Positions 33,703 through 43,673 of a stretch of DNA of 64,000 bases are shown here, piece after piece. The notes beneath the pieces were generated by a model, which worked only from the letters and a program-made list of their open reading frames with translations, was not told the DNA's origin and made no database searches. Within the stretch, counting starts at the first letter, position 1, and the number at the start of each line of letters is the position of its first letter. Origin of the DNA: Lachnospiraceae bacterium (lineage in GTDB: Bacteria; Bacillota; Clostridia; Lachnospirales; Lachnospiraceae); contig SVDM01000008.1 in assembly GCA_015058015.1 (NCBI GenBank), positions 35,853 through 99,852 on the forward strand, in the 5' to 3' direction. Position numbers and translations under genes: made by a program.

Positions 33703-36066
33703 ATGTCCAGGAGTTACAGTCCCGTTAAAAAAGGAATAGCCATTATTATTCAGCTTGCCTGCGCGGTGGCAATGGTTGTCAGCGTGTATGTTCTTATTGC
33801 GTCCTTCGACAAGAATATGTTTACAGACGGACGTTTCGCTGAGGCTGATTATTTCACCACGGATTATTTCAGGAGGGACGCTACCAAGGAGATAAAGAGG
33901 CTATTGTATTATGCACAGCTGCGCAATAACTTCGAGGTAGAGGGTTCCTTTGACTTAAACAAAGTGGTGGATGTAAAGGATTATATTGAAAGAGACGTTA
34001 TTTCCGGCTACAACAGGAATGGAATCGCCTATGTTATGGGAGATTTGATTGAATGGGGAAGATGGGGAATAGACAAGGAGACTCATACATTTAAAGACAA
34101 TACGGGAATGGAAGTGACCGTCAAAAACGCACTGACGGAAAAATGTGCAGTGTGGGATGGAAATGCTACATCTCTTGAAGGCTTGTATCGAATGGGTTTT
34201 TTTGAGACCACAGACAAATACTTAGGCTGGGTAGACTATATTGACAGAACCATCAGAGCCCTGCCTGCAGATATTAATAAGTACAAAGAAGAAAACACCC
34301 ACTTTAAGGCTGAGAATTCCAATATCCGTTATGTAATTACTTGTAACGGTGAGTGGTATACCAACATGGAATTTGCGGGTATGAAGGAAAAAGTGACAGG
34401 GGATTACTTGAAGAGTTATATTCAAGAACAGGGTGTGTATATGCACATTGATTCCAACACCTTTTCCTTTGACAGTAGCTTCTCTGATATTGAAAGTGAG
34501 ATGTACAAGTATCTGGATTCGCTGCAGTCCTTTGACAACTCCAGATATGCTGTGTATCTTTTTATAGATAAGAACCTGCCGGCGGCAGATGCCATAAAGC
34601 AGTCCTATGACAATTACCAAAACTTACGACCCTGGTTTTGGACTTGCGTTATCATGGGCATAGTAAGCATAATCGGAGTAATCTGCTCCGTAGTTTATCT
34701 GGCGGTTACAGCAGGATATGAGAACAGCAAAAAGAGAGAAGTTAAACTGGCCCTAATAGATAAACTATACACGGAAGTAACTTTCCTTATAGGTTTATTG
34801 GTGCTGGGAATATTAAGCTACGAGATATACAAATATTACGTTGACCGCTTTGTTGGCTCCGATATAGTCTCTAATCTGATATTCTTCGGAGCTATGGCTT
34901 TGGGAATTGATGCGATACTTCTTACGGTATTCTTAAGCTTTGTGAGAAGAAGACGTGCTGGCAACCTGTATTCCAACAGCCTCTTTTACGCGGTAACATC
35001 GCCCGTTAAGACGGCTATAGGAACCAAGGTCATCACCGTAAGGGTAGTTGTAAGATATGCTCTGGCGGTTGCGGTGTTTCTGGGGCTTAGTTATCTGGGA
35101 TTTTACCGTAAGATATTCCCCGCTCTGGTGATACTGGGAGTTCTTATTGTATATGTGGGAACAGTCCTTATTAAGGAATCCTTCCTACGGAAGCGTGTAA
35201 TAGACGGTGCCGCCAAAATTGCAGACGGAGATCTTGAATATAAGATTGACTTGGAGGGCCTTAAAAGCGATAATCTTGTAATAGGTGAGATTATCAATGA
35301 GGCCGGTGAAGGAATAAGCCGTTCTGTGGAAGAGCGGATAAAGAGCGAGAAATTAAAAGCCGACCTTATTACCAATGTATCCCACGATATTAAGACTCCT
35401 CTCACATCCATTATCAACTATGTAGAGCTGTTAAAGAGAGAGGATATATCAGACCCGAAGGTTCAGGGCTACATAAGGGTCCTTGAGGAAAAGTCCTTGA
35501 GATTAAAGCATCTTACGGAGGATTTGGTGGAAGCGTCCAAGATATCTTCCGGCAACATAGAGATTACCTTGTCAGAGATTAATCTTAATGAGCTGATTAA
35601 TCAGACGGAAGGAGAATTCGTAGAAAAGTTCGGGGCAAGAAACTTAGAACTTGTAACTACTCTCCCGGAGAAGCAGGTATACATCTTAGCAGACGGTATG
35701 CGTATCTGGAGGGTAATAGAGAACCTCTATAACAATGTAGCCAAATATGCCATGATGGGCACCAGGGTATATGTAGACCTTTCCGTTAAGGGAGACAATG
35801 CAGAACTTTCAATAAAGAATATTTCTCAGCAGGCCCTTAATATAGAAGCGGATGAGCTTACGGAGAGATTTATCAGAGGAGATATAAGCAGAAGCACTGA
35901 GGGAAGCGGCTTAGGATTATCCATTGCCAGAAGTCTGACTACCCTTCAGGGCGGAACCTTCAATATCTACTTAGACGGAGATTTGTTTAAAGTGACGGTG
36001 GCATTTCCCATCGTAAAAAGAGATATACAAGAAATAAGCAATAACACGGAGGAAACACATGATTAA
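33703..36066 (+). CDS. Sensor histidine kinase with large extracytoplasmic domain and several membrane segments
   Basis: Kinase of 787 residues, partner of the regulator just upstream. One membrane segment lies at about 13-33, an extracytoplasmic domain of about 275 residues follows, and then five or so membrane segments (about 311-335, 358-378, 391-411, 445-465, 470-490), more than the usual two. A HAMP-like linker leads to HisKA with the phosphorylated His561 in [10 protein letters not shown], then HATPase_c with N box [10 protein letters not shown] and G box [12 protein letters not shown]. The ligand is unknown. The last codons overlap the hydratase gene by eight bases. Confidence 0.92.
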   Translation: MSRSYSPVKKGIAIIIQLACAVAMVVSVYVLIASFDKNMFTDGRFAEADYFTTDYFRRDATKEIKRLLYYAQLRNNFEVEGSFDLNKVVDVKDYIERDVISGYNRNGIAYVMGDLIEWGRWGIDKETHTFKDNTGMEVTVKNALTEKCAVWDGNATSLEGLYRMGFFETTDKYLGWVDYIDRTIRALPADINKYKEENTHFKAENSNIRYVITCNGEWYTNMEFAGMKEKVTGDYLKSYIQEQGVYMHIDSNTFSFDSSFSDIESEMYKYLDSLQSFDNSRYAVYLFIDKNLPAADAIKQSYDNYQNLRPWFWTCVIMGIVSIIGVICSVVYLAVTAGYENSKKREVKLALIDKLYTEVTFLIGLLVLGILSYEIYKYYVDRFVGSDIVSNLIFFGAMALGIDAILLTVFLSFVRRRRAGNLYSNSLFYAVTSPVKTAIGTKVITVRVVVRYALAVAVFLGLSYLGFYRKIFPALVILGVLIVYVGTVLIKESFLRKRVIDGAAKIADGDLEYKIDLEGLKSDNLVIGEIINEAGEGISRSVEERIKSEKLKADLITNVSHDIKTPLTSIINYVELLKREDISDPKVQGYIRVLEEKSLRLKHLTEDLVEASKISSGNIEITLSEINLNELINQTEGEFVEKFGARNLELVTTLPEKQVYILADGMRIWRVIENLYNNVAKYAMMGTRVYVDLSVKGDNAELSIKNISQQALNIEADELTERFIRGDISRSTEGSGLGLSIARSLTTLQGGTFNIYLDGDLFKVTVAFPIVKRDIQEISNNTEETHD

Positions 36067-38341
36067 GCAGTATGATGGCGGAGCGTACCTGGTAAAGGGT
36101 AAGGAGATTGTTGCAGACGGCCCGGAGGCTGCTGCGAAAGTCACATCCCTTACAGGCAGGAATGTAACCAAAGAAGAAGCTGCGAAGGAGACCATGGCCT
36201 ATGGAATATTAAAGGACCATAACACTTCCGGCAATATGGATAAGCTTAAGATTAAATTCGACAAGCTTACCAGTCATGACATAACATTTGTAGGAATAAT
36301 TCAGACTGCAAGAGCATCGGGACTTGAGAGATTCCCTATTCCCTATGTTCTTACCAACTGCCACAACAGTCTGTGCGCAGTAGGTGGTACTATCAACGAA
36401 GATGACCACATGTTTGGTCTGTCCTGCGCAAAAAGATACGGCGGAATCTATGTACCCCCCCATCAGGCGGTTATCCATCAGTTTGCAAGAGAGATGCTGG
36501 CTGAAGGCGGTAAGATGATCTTAGGATCTGACAGCCATACCCGCTATGGAGCCTTGGGAACCATGGCCATGGGTGAAGGCGGCCCGGAGCTTGTTAAGCA
36601 GCTTTTATCCAAGACTTATGATATTAATATGCCGGGAGTAGTGGCAATCTACTTAAAGGGAGAGCCTGTATTAGGAGTCGGACCCCAGGACGTGGCCCTT
36701 GCCATTATCGGTGAAGTATTCGACAAAGGATATGTAAACAACAAGGTTATGGAGTTCGTGGGACCGGGAGTGGATGCTTTAAGCGTAGACTTCCGTATCG
36801 GCGTAGACGTTATGACCACGGAGACCACTTGCCTTTCATCAATCTGGAAGACGGATTCTAAGGTTGCCGAATTCTATGATATTCATGGAAGAAGCGGCGC
36901 TTATAAAGAGCTTAATCCGGGAGAAGTGGCTTATTATGACGGTGTGGTAGAGGTTGATCTATCCGCTATCAAGCCTATGATTGCGATGCCCTTCCATCCC
37001 AGCAATACATATACAATTGAAGAAGTAAACGCTAATTTGAAGGATATCCTTGCGGATGTTGAGAAGAAAGCACTGGTTAGCTTAGACGGCGCAGTGGACT
37101 ACTCGTTGCAGGATAAGATTAGAGACGGTAAGCTTTATGTAGAGCAGGGTATCATCGCAGGTTGTGCCGGCGGCGGCTTTGAGAATATATGTGCCGCAGC
37201 GGAAATAGTAAAAGGGAAAAATATCGGTGCGGATGAATTTACCTTCAGCGTATATCCGGCAAGTATGCCTGTATATATGGAACTTGTTAAGAATGGAGCG
37301 GCAGCAGCTATTATGCAGGCCGGAGGTGTTATGAAGACTGCATTTTGCGGTCCCTGCTTCGGAGCAGGTGATACACCGGCTAACAATGCCTTCTCTATTA
37401 GACATTCCACCAGAAACTTCCCCAACAGGGAAGGCTCTAAGTTACAGTCCGGACAGATTGCATCTGTTGCCCTTATGGATGCCCGTTCTATTGCGGCCAC
37501 AGCAGCCAACAAGGGATTCCTTACTCCCGCAACGGATATGGATGTTGACTTTAAGTGTCCCAAGTATTTCTTTGATTCTACTATTTATGAGAACAGAGTA
37601 TTTGACAGCAAGGGTGTGGCAGATGAGAACGTTAAGATAAAGTTCGGCCCCAACATTAAGGACTGGCCACAGATGAGCCCTCTTACGGACAACCTACTTC
37701 TTAAGGTGGTATCAGAGATCCACGATCCTGTCACCACTACCGATGAGCTTATTCCATCAGGAGAGACCTCATCTTACAGATCCAATCCTTTGGGACTTGC
37801 TGAGTTTACATTATCAAGAAAAGACCCTGAGTACGTGGGCAAGGCCAAGGCAGTTCAAAAGGCCGAGAAGGCGAGATGCGCCGGCGGTGATGCGATAGCA
37901 GAGCTTCCTGAACTTAAAGAGGTAATAGAAAAACTCGAGGGCATTTGTAAGATAGATAAGGACAATACCGGAATCGGCAGTACAATCTTTGCAGTTAAGC
38001 CGGGAGACGGTTCTGCAAGGGAGCAGGCAGCCTCCTGCCAAAAAGTCTTAGGCGGTTGGGCTAATATTGCCAACGAATATGCCACCAAGAGGTATCGTTC
38101 CAATCTTATTAACTGGGGTATGCTTCCCTTTATAATTGATAAGGGGGATCTGCCCTTTAAGAAGGACGAGTACATCTTTGTTCCCGGAATTCGAAAAGCT
38201 GTGGAAGAGAAAGCCACAGAAATAAAGGCTTTCGTGGTTCGGGACAAGGCTTATGAATTCACCCTGAAACTGGGGGAGATGACAGAGGACGAGAGAACCA
38301 TTATATTAAAGGGTTGTTTGATAAACTATTATAAGGGATAA
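36059..38341 (+). CDS. Aconitase-family hydratase (YbhJ-like)
   Basis: Protein of 760 residues of the aconitase superfamily with a 4Fe-4S cluster. Motifs include the [20 protein letters not shown] segment at about 158-177, and cysteines in CAGGG and [14 protein letters not shown]. The size and single-polypeptide form recall the E. coli YbhJ hydratase, whose substrate is not settled, rather than the TCA enzymes AcnA or AcnB. The gene starts inside the kinase gene (eight-base overlap), so expression is probably coupled to the two-component system. A terminator follows. Confidence 0.88.
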   Translation: MIKQYDGGAYLVKGKEIVADGPEAAAKVTSLTGRNVTKEEAAKETMAYGILKDHNTSGNMDKLKIKFDKLTSHDITFVGIIQTARASGLERFPIPYVLTNCHNSLCAVGGTINEDDHMFGLSCAKRYGGIYVPPHQAVIHQFAREMLAEGGKMILGSDSHTRYGALGTMAMGEGGPELVKQLLSKTYDINMPGVVAIYLKGEPVLGVGPQDVALAIIGEVFDKGYVNNKVMEFVGPGVDALSVDFRIGVDVMTTETTCLSSIWKTDSKVAEFYDIHGRSGAYKELNPGEVAYYDGVVEVDLSAIKPMIAMPFHPSNTYTIEEVNANLKDILADVEKKALVSLDGAVDYSLQDKIRDGKLYVEQGIIAGCAGGGFENICAAAEIVKGKNIGADEFTFSVYPASMPVYMELVKNGAAAAIMQAGGVMKTAFCGPCFGAGDTPANNAFSIRHSTRNFPNREGSKLQSGQIASVALMDARSIAATAANKGFLTPATDMDVDFKCPKYFFDSTIYENRVFDSKGVADENVKIKFGPNIKDWPQMSPLTDNLLLKVVSEIHDPVTTTDELIPSGETSSYRSNPLGLAEFTLSRKDPEYVGKAKAVQKAEKARCAGGDAIAELPELKEVIEKLEGICKIDKDNTGIGSTIFAVKPGDGSAREQAASCQKVLGGWANIANEYATKRYRSNLINWGMLPFIIDKGDLPFKKDEYIFVPGIRKAVEEKATEIKAFVVRDKAYEFTLKLGEMTEDERTIILKGCLINYYKG

Positions 38342-38348
38342 TTCTTAC

Positions 38349-38378
38349 GGGTCAGGCTTATTGTCTGACCTGTTATTT
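38349..38378 (+). terminator. Terminator after the hydratase gene
   Basis: GGTCAG (38350-38355) and CTGACC (38365-38370) with a nine-base loop, then TGTTATTTTG. Stem is short but well placed. Confidence 0.7.
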
Positions 38379-38475
38379 TGCTCAAAGACAAAAGTCTAAA
38401 AAATCCATAAACTGTATTATATTATCTTAAATATTATTGAAGGATTCTTAATGCCATGATAGTATAGGTGCTAAG

Positions 38476-38504
38476 GAAAACTTGTGCATCTTGCGCAGGT
38501 TTTC
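38476..38504 (+). promoter_or_regulatory. RNA hairpin in the leader of the DUF5131 gene
   Basis: GAAAACTTGTGCA (38476-38488) can pair with TGCGCAGGTTTTC (38492-38504) over 13 bp, with two G-U pairs and a TCT loop. It has no T-run and ends 34 bases before the start codon. Confidence 0.6.
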
Positions 38505-38538
38505 TCATGAAGAGGAGTAAGAAGTATAAGGGGTATAT

Positions 38539-39291
38539 ATGATAACTTGGAATCCGTGGAAGGGTTGCCGCAGATGTAGTGAAGGCTGCAGGTATTGCAT
38601 GTGCCAGCGAAGTGTCAAGAAAAAAGGCGTAGAGGAACTGGTATTTGAAAAATCCAAGCAGTATGGGGCACCCTTAGATAAGAATAAAAACGGTGAATAT
38701 AAAATTCCCGGCGGCAAGCTGGTATCCGTAGCCAACAATTCTGACTTCTTTTTGCCGGAGGCAGATAAATGGCGGGAGGGAATCTGGAAGATTATCAGGG
38801 AACGAAAGGACCTTATGTTCCTGGTAAGAACCAGAAGGATCGAAAGATTCTACGACTGTATTCCGGATGACTGGCAGATGGGTTACGATAATGTAATCGT
38901 GGCTTGTGCAGTGGAGGATCAAAAGACTGCAGACGAGAGGCTTCCTATTTTCTTGGAGCTTCCCATTAAGCATAAGGCAGTATTATGTGCTCCCCTTTTG
39001 GAGCTTATAAATATCGAGAGCTATCTTGATACCATAGAAACGGTAATTGCGGGAGGCGAAGCGGCCAAGAACGCAAGACCCCTTGATTTTGAGTGGCTGC
39101 CGGATATAAGATGGCAGTGCATCAATACCAATACGGACTTTATCTTTGGAAGGTGCGGAACTCATTTCTTAAAGGACGGACGTATGTACAACATGGGTGT
39201 GAAGGAACAGACAGACCATGCCCGTAAGATAAACATAGATTACTATTCCGCCACCGGGGAACATAATCTTACAACAGCACAATACGGCTAG
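38539..39291 (+). CDS. DUF5131 family protein (phage Gp37/Gp68-like)
   Basis: Protein of 250 residues. It begins with the family signature WNPWKGC, followed by a cluster of cysteines (10, 13, 17, 20, 22) that suggests metal or Fe-S binding as in radical SAM-like proteins. VFLVRTRR-like (LMFLVRTRRIERF), AGGEAAKNARPLDFEW and a late TDFIFGRCGTHFLKDG complete the pattern. Homologues occur in phages and in chromosomes, and the function is unknown. No other phage gene is nearby. The gene is followed by a strong terminator. Confidence 0.82.
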   Translation: MITWNPWKGCRRCSEGCRYCMCQRSVKKKGVEELVFEKSKQYGAPLDKNKNGEYKIPGGKLVSVANNSDFFLPEADKWREGIWKIIRERKDLMFLVRTRRIERFYDCIPDDWQMGYDNVIVACAVEDQKTADERLPIFLELPIKHKAVLCAPLLELINIESYLDTIETVIAGGEAAKNARPLDFEWLPDIRWQCINTNTDFIFGRCGTHFLKDGRMYNMGVKEQTDHARKINIDYYSATGEHNLTTAQYG

Positions 39292-39299
39292 AACTAAAG

Positions 39300-39328
39300 G
39301 CTTTGGACTAATATCCAAAGCTTTTTTT
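39300..39328 (+). terminator. Terminator after the DUF5131 gene
   Basis: GCTTTGGA (39300-39307) and TCCAAAGC (39314-39321) followed by TTTTTTT. Confidence 0.92.
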
Positions 39329-39342
39329 GTATCCTGCGTCTG

Positions 39343-39371
39343 TTGACGTAGAAGGGTGGTTGTTGTATTAT
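39343..39371 (+). promoter_or_regulatory. degV gene promoter
   Basis: TTGACG (39343-39348) and TATTAT (39366-39371), 17 bases apart. Confidence 0.75.
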
Positions 39372-39380
39372 ATACTAAAT

Positions 39381-39402
39381 GTAGTTTTTAAAACTACTTT
39401 TT
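39381..39402 (+). promoter_or_regulatory. Palindrome at the start of the degV transcript
   Basis: GTAGTTTT-T-AAAACTAC (39381-39397), a perfect inverted repeat followed by TTTTT, at about +3 of the transcript. It may be an operator or a weak early terminator. Confidence 0.6.
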
Positions 39403-39430
39403 CCCATAATCATAAAAAGGAGATACATAC

Positions 39431-40318
39431 ATGAATGATTATATTGTCAGCTGTTGTACATCGGCAGACTTATCCAAGGAGTACCTTAAGTCCAGAAATA
39501 TTGAGTGTTTAAGCTTTCATTATGAGCTGGACGGAGTTCAGCATGAGGACGACTTCGGTGAGACCATTTCTTACCCGGATTTTTATAAGGCTATGGAGAA
39601 TGGCGCCGATACAAGGACATCTCAGGTTAACCAGTACGAGTATGAAGAGTACTTTGATAAATTCTTAAGTCAGGGTAAGGATATTATACATATTACCCTC
39701 TCTTCCGGAATCTCCGGATCTTATAATTCCGCAAGACTTGCCATGGAAGTTATGAGAGAGAAGTATCCCGACAGAAAGATATATGTTGTGGATTCCCTTC
39801 TTGCATCTTCGGGACACGGCCTTCTTGCAGATGCTGTGGCAGACAGAAGAGACGAGGGGATGTCCGTTGACGAAGCATACAAGTGGGTAGATGAGTTCAG
39901 GTATTATTATCATGCCTGGTTCTTTACCACAGACCTTACCTTCTTTATTAAAGGAGGAAGAGTATCCAAGGCGTCGGGATTTATCGGCGGAGTGCTAAAT
40001 ATTTGTCCTCTTCTTAATATGGACTATATGGGCCGTCTTATCCCCAGATATAAGATTCGTACCAAGGCAAAGGTTATACGTCAGACAGTTGATGTAGTTA
40101 TACAGCATATGGAGGGAGGAGCCGATTATCAGGGCAAATGCTTTATCTCCCACTCCAACTGCCCGGAGGATGCTGAGGCAGTTAAGAAGCTCCTCGAGGA
40201 GAAGGTTCCCGCTCTTAAGGGCAAGATTCAAACCTTCTATATCGGTACCTTAATCGGATGCCATACAGGCCCGGGAACCGTTGCCGTATTCTTCAAAGGC
40301 GACAAGAGAGTTGACTAG
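39431..40318 (+). CDS. DegV family fatty-acid-binding protein
   Basis: Two-domain DegV/FakB-type protein of 295 residues that binds one fatty acid and can present it to a fatty acid kinase. TSADL near the start, TSQVN (about 60-64), and ITLSSGISGSYNSARLA (about 80-96) form the usual fatty-acid carboxylate site. FFTTDLTFFIKGGRVSKASGFIGG lies in the second domain. AAAGGAG stands before the ATG. The kinase partner is not in the window. Own promoter and terminator. Confidence 0.93.
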   Translation: MNDYIVSCCTSADLSKEYLKSRNIECLSFHYELDGVQHEDDFGETISYPDFYKAMENGADTRTSQVNQYEYEEYFDKFLSQGKDIIHITLSSGISGSYNSARLAMEVMREKYPDRKIYVVDSLLASSGHGLLADAVADRRDEGMSVDEAYKWVDEFRYYYHAWFFTTDLTFFIKGGRVSKASGFIGGVLNICPLLNMDYMGRLIPRYKIRTKAKVIRQTVDVVIQHMEGGADYQGKCFISHSNCPEDAEAVKKLLEEKVPALKGKIQTFYIGTLIGCHTGPGTVAVFFKGDKRVD

Positions 40319-40324
40319 TTATAA

Positions 40325-40358
40325 AGCCTCAAACGCAGACTGCGCTTGAGGTTTTTTG
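40325..40358 (+). terminator. Terminator after the degV gene
   Basis: CCTCAA-ACGCAG pairs imperfectly with CTGCGC-TTGAGG around an ACT loop, followed by TTTTTTG. Confidence 0.85.
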
Positions 40359-40374
40359 CTGCGCAGGAATTTAC

Positions 40375-40404
40375 TTGCCTAAATGGGCAAATCTGCATTA
40401 TAAT
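40375..40404 (+). promoter_or_regulatory. Promoter with inverted repeat before the YcxB-like gene
   Basis: TTGCCT (40375-40380) and TATAAT (40399-40404), 18 bases apart. TTGCC and GGCAA (40386-40390) form an inverted repeat across the -35 box. Confidence 0.6.
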
Positions 40405-40445
40405 GAAACACATATAGTCTAGAGAAGTATTGGAGGAGTTATTTA

Positions 40446-40964
40446 ATGGACAGCAAAGTTACAGTTACTGTTGACATAGGCTACAAGCACATTGCCAAGT
40501 TTTTGTTCCATGGCGGATATTATAAGGGACAGGGAGTCGCCGAGGTGGGATTCTCCCTTATGTGTCTTGTATATTATTTCGTAGGATTTCGGTCAGGTAT
40601 TGACTGGCTGGATATTATATTACTATTGTTAGGTCTTACCTTTACGGTATTCTATCCCCTGTTTTTGCTCGGAAAGGCAGCGCTTATGATGTGGGGACAG
40701 AGAAAGAGCAAGTCATCCACCACATATGAAATTGGTGATAAAGGTATCCACATGAGTCAGGAAAGAAGAGAAGAGGCTAATGTTAATATTGCATGGTCGG
40801 ATGTCTTCTTCATGCATGAAACAAAGGGTATGATACTATTGTACATGACCCCCAAGATTGCTCTGATATTGCCTAAAGAACAACTAAACAATTCTGAAGA
40901 AACTATAAATAATATCATAAAAAGAAATATGGATCCCAAGCGATGCAAGTTCTTGAAAAAGTAA
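40446..40964 (+). CDS. YcxB-like membrane protein
   Basis: Protein of 172 residues with two adjacent membrane segments (about 34-50 and 57-82) and a C-terminal soluble half with the pattern YEIGDKGIHM...VNIAWSDVFFMHETKGMILLYMTPKIALILPKEQL, as in YcxB-family proteins. Function unknown. TGGAGGAG stands before the ATG. It has its own promoter and terminator. Confidence 0.75.
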   Translation: MDSKVTVTVDIGYKHIAKFLFHGGYYKGQGVAEVGFSLMCLVYYFVGFRSGIDWLDIILLLLGLTFTVFYPLFLLGKAALMMWGQRKSKSSTTYEIGDKGIHMSQERREEANVNIAWSDVFFMHETKGMILLYMTPKIALILPKEQLNNSEETINNIIKRNMDPKRCKFLKK

Positions 40965-40978
40965 TAATCCCAGAAAAT

Positions 40979-41024
40979 AAGCGGTTTGCGAGGCATACAA
41001 GGCCTTCGCAGACCGCTTTTTTAA
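40979..41024 (+). terminator. Terminator after the YcxB-like gene
   Basis: AAGCGGT-TTGCGAGGC pairs with GGCCTTCGCAGACCGCTT with minor mismatches, followed by TTTTTT. Confidence 0.9.
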
Positions 41025-41077
41025 TTATAAATTATTTATAAACTAAAAATAAAAAAATCTATACTACAAAGTGTACG

Positions 41078-41140
41078 AACCCATAGAGGGGCGTTAGTAC
41101 GCCATGTGGGTTGTAACATGTCAAAAGTGTAATATATAAT
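41078..41140 (+). promoter_or_regulatory. Promoter and upstream hairpin of the GPH transporter gene
   Basis: Inverted repeat AACCCA (41078-41083)/TGGGTT (41107-41112) encloses GGCGT-TAGT-ACGCC (41090-41103). It ends at the -35 box TTGTAA (41111-41116), with TATAAT at 41135-41140 (18-base spacer). As DNA it would suit an operator. A leader of about 95 bases follows. Confidence 0.55.
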
Positions 41141-41238
41141 CAGAGTATGTAGTGCGTATTGTATTTTTAAGGAGGGTAGCGGTCGTAACTTATTAACATT
41201 ATTTTCTATAAGGAATCTAGAGAAGGAGAATAAGAATT

Positions 41239-42678
41239 ATGCAGAAAAAAACAGAACTCAGCACAGCTCTGAAGTATTTCTACGGTGTCGGTGACTTAGG
41301 TTTCACCTGGATGTCAAACGTTGAAACATTCTACTTCAACGCATTCTTAACAAACATCGCAGGATTCTCAACAGTAACAGCCGGATTAATCGGTACAGTT
41401 ACATCAACAGTAGATGCTTGTTTATCATGGATCTACGGAGCTATTATCAATAGTATCAAACCTCTTAAATGGGGACGTTATCGTTCATGGTTGATTTTAC
41501 TTCCATGGCTTGTACCTTTCGTATATGCATTCCAGTTCTTAAAGATTGGTGGAGATGCAGTTGCTCCTATCATTATTTCAATTGCATTCATCCTTTCTCA
41601 TATCATTTGGAACTTTGGTTATGTAGCTAACGTATCAATGATCGCTGTTGCAGCTAGCTCAGGTGAAGACAGAGCAGCACTTGCTTCTATCCGTGGTACA
41701 TACAACAACCTCGGTGGAGTGCTCTTCTCATACATCTTCCCATTTGTAACAGGACTCGTTGCTTTCGTTGGTAAGGACAACACATATGCAGCAGCTGCAT
41801 TCCTCTTCGGTGTACTTACAGCTCTCGGATATTTTGCTCACTTCAAGATGTTCGATGGATATGAAATCATCGAGGAAGCTAACGCAGCAGCTCCTTCTAA
41901 GCAGAAGACATCAGTTGGTGATATCGTTAGATCACTCAACGTACAGGTTGTTTCCTTACTTATCGCTGACCTTGCAAAATGGATGATCAAGTTCGTTATC
42001 GCAGCAGTTGCAGCTTACTTCTGGGAAGTTGTTGCAAAGGATGCAAGCATCCAGCCTAACTACATTCTTGCTACAGGTATTGCCGGCGTTCTTGGTGCTT
42101 ACGCTTGTAAGTACATCGCAAAAGCAGTTGGTAACAGAATGGCTATGATCATTTCTTATATCGCTATGGCAGCTATGCTTCTTATTGGATTCTTCATGTA
42201 CAGCAATACTACATTAGTATTCGTACTTATCACTCTTGTAAACTTCTTCTATGGTGTTGCTTATGCTGCATCTCCGGCTCTTTATGCAGATGCCGTTATT
42301 TACTCAGAGTGGAAGACAAAGAAGAACGCTGCAGGATGGATTTCAGGACTTCAGAACCTTCCTCTTAAGGTTGCAGTTATGACAAGATCCATCATCGTTA
42401 ACGCTTGTCTTGCAGCAGGTGCATTCGATGCTATGAAGGCAGCCGTTGTTGCTTCAGTTAAGGCTAAAGCTACTCCGGAAGCTATCGCAGCAGCAGAAGC
42501 TCTTGCAGCTGATCCTGCTAAGGTTGAAGGACTTAATAAGGCTATCGCAAGTGGATTCATGCTTATCCCTGCAATCGCTCTTATCATCGGTCTTGTATTC
42601 TTACTCTTCGGTTATACACTTAACAAAGAGAAGATTGCTCAGTACCAGGCAGAGATCGCTCAGAACAAAGGCGAATAA
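41239..42678 (+). CDS. GPH-family sugar:cation symporter (MFS)
   Basis: Membrane transporter of 479 residues with about 12 segments, in the glycoside-pentoside-hexuronide family (MelB-like). The N-terminus KYFYGVGDLGFTWMSN and the central loop fit this group, but the exact sugar cannot be told. Codon use is very even and strongly biased to preferred codons (GCA, GCT, ATC, CTT), which suggests high expression. GAAGGAG stands before the ATG. Monocistronic, with a strong terminator after it. Confidence 0.85.
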   Translation: MQKKTELSTALKYFYGVGDLGFTWMSNVETFYFNAFLTNIAGFSTVTAGLIGTVTSTVDACLSWIYGAIINSIKPLKWGRYRSWLILLPWLVPFVYAFQFLKIGGDAVAPIIISIAFILSHIIWNFGYVANVSMIAVAASSGEDRAALASIRGTYNNLGGVLFSYIFPFVTGLVAFVGKDNTYAAAAFLFGVLTALGYFAHFKMFDGYEIIEEANAAAPSKQKTSVGDIVRSLNVQVVSLLIADLAKWMIKFVIAAVAAYFWEVVAKDASIQPNYILATGIAGVLGAYACKYIAKAVGNRMAMIISYIAMAAMLLIGFFMYSNTTLVFVLITLVNFFYGVAYAASPALYADAVIYSEWKTKKNAAGWISGLQNLPLKVAVMTRSIIVNACLAAGAFDAMKAAVVASVKAKATPEAIAAAEALAADPAKVEGLNKAIASGFMLIPAIALIIGLVFLLFGYTLNKEKIAQYQAEIAQNKGE

Positions 42679-42715
42679 GAATAATACGTACATTAAGTAA
42701 GACCACTACTATAAG

Positions 42716-42752
42716 AAAAAAGGATTTGAGATGTATCTCAAATCCTTTTTTC
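42716..42752. terminator. Bidirectional terminator
   Basis: AGGATTTGAGAT (42721-42732) and ATCTCAAATCCT (42735-42746), flanked by A-run on the left and T-run on the right, between convergent genes. Confidence 0.92.
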
Positions 42753-42797
42753 ATGAAACAAGAAGTCTTTATGTTGTGAAATATGAGTAACCTCATA

Positions 42798-43673
42798 TTA
42801 TTGGAGAGCGTCTAATTCTTCCGAATCAACGAGAGAAGCAAGGGTTTCCGCATCATCTGTAATAGTGGAAAGAGATGAGGAAATAGCCTGGGCTGAAGCA
42901 GCCTGGTTACCTGCTATATCGTTGGCCTCAACAACGGCTGAATTAATCTCGTTTAATGCATCAAACATAGTGGATAAAGTCTCGCTAATCTGTGAGGAAG
43001 ATTCTCCACTCATAGTTGCTAATTTACCCATCTCATTGGCCACAACCGCGAATCCCCGACCGGCTTCTCCGGCCCTTGCAGCCTCAATGGAGGCGTTAAG
43101 AGCAAGAATGTTGGAACGGGAAGCATTGCCCTGAATATCTTTAATGAGAGATGTGGCTTCAGAAACATTGCTGCTTACCTGTGCTGACAGGTCCATAATA
43201 TGGGAAAGACTTTCTGCAAGGGTTTGTGTACCTTCTGCAATATCCGAAACTGCTCTGTCGGTCTCTGCTATACCTGTGTTAAGAGACTTGGCAGCCTTGT
43301 TAACATTAAACTGTTGTGATAATGAAAGACTTACGCCTATAAGAGCTATAACCTTTCTGCCCGGGCCGTATACCGGTACATAGGAAGTCTTTAAGGGCTC
43401 ACCGTATACTTCAATGGGGTAGTGAACCGTAAAAGGATCTCCGTTGTCAAATGCTCCACAGATAGGTCCTAAGGTGGGGCTTGAAGGAGTTAATTCTCCC
43501 ATATTGCCTTCCTTGATATCTACGTGAAAAGTTTTTGCCTGAACAACCTTGGTGATGACGTATTCGTTATTCTCATTCCTGATTCCCAGAGATAATTGTA
43601 CGTCTTCCGGCATACAGGCTTGTATTGTGAAAAGCAAGAGTTCTTGCATCTTCAGTAACTCATCTAAGTTCAT
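42798..43673 (-). CDS. Soluble methyl-accepting chemotaxis-type receptor
   Basis: Cytoplasmic chemoreceptor of 291 residues without membrane segments. The N-terminal half (about 1-115) is a sensory domain with segments like [26 protein letters not shown]. The C-terminal half is the coiled-coil signalling domain with the highly conserved tip [18 protein letters not shown] (about 195-215). It should signal to CheA/CheW, whose genes are not here. GGGGG stands nine bases before the ATG. The ligand is unknown. Confidence 0.92.
   Translation of the reverse strand: MNLDELLKMQELLLFTIQACMPEDVQLSLGIRNENNEYVITKVVQAKTFHVDIKEGNMGELTPSSPTLGPICGAFDNGDPFTVHYPIEVYGEPLKTSYVPVYGPGRKVIALIGVSLSLSQQFNVNKAAKSLNTGIAETDRAVSDIAEGTQTLAESLSHIMDLSAQVSSNVSEATSLIKDIQGNASRSNILALNASIEAARAGEAGRGFAVVANEMGKLATMSGESSSQISETLSTMFDALNEINSAVVEANDIAGNQAASAQAISSSLSTITDDAETLASLVDSEELDALQ

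Noticed and set aside
38539..39291. Prophage remnant marked by the DUF5131 gene
   Set aside because: No integrase, capsid, tail or lysis genes and no att-like repeats nearby.
41078..41112. Hairpin before the GPH gene as terminator of the YcxB-like gene
   Set aside because: No T-run follows, and a strong terminator already lies at 40979-41024.
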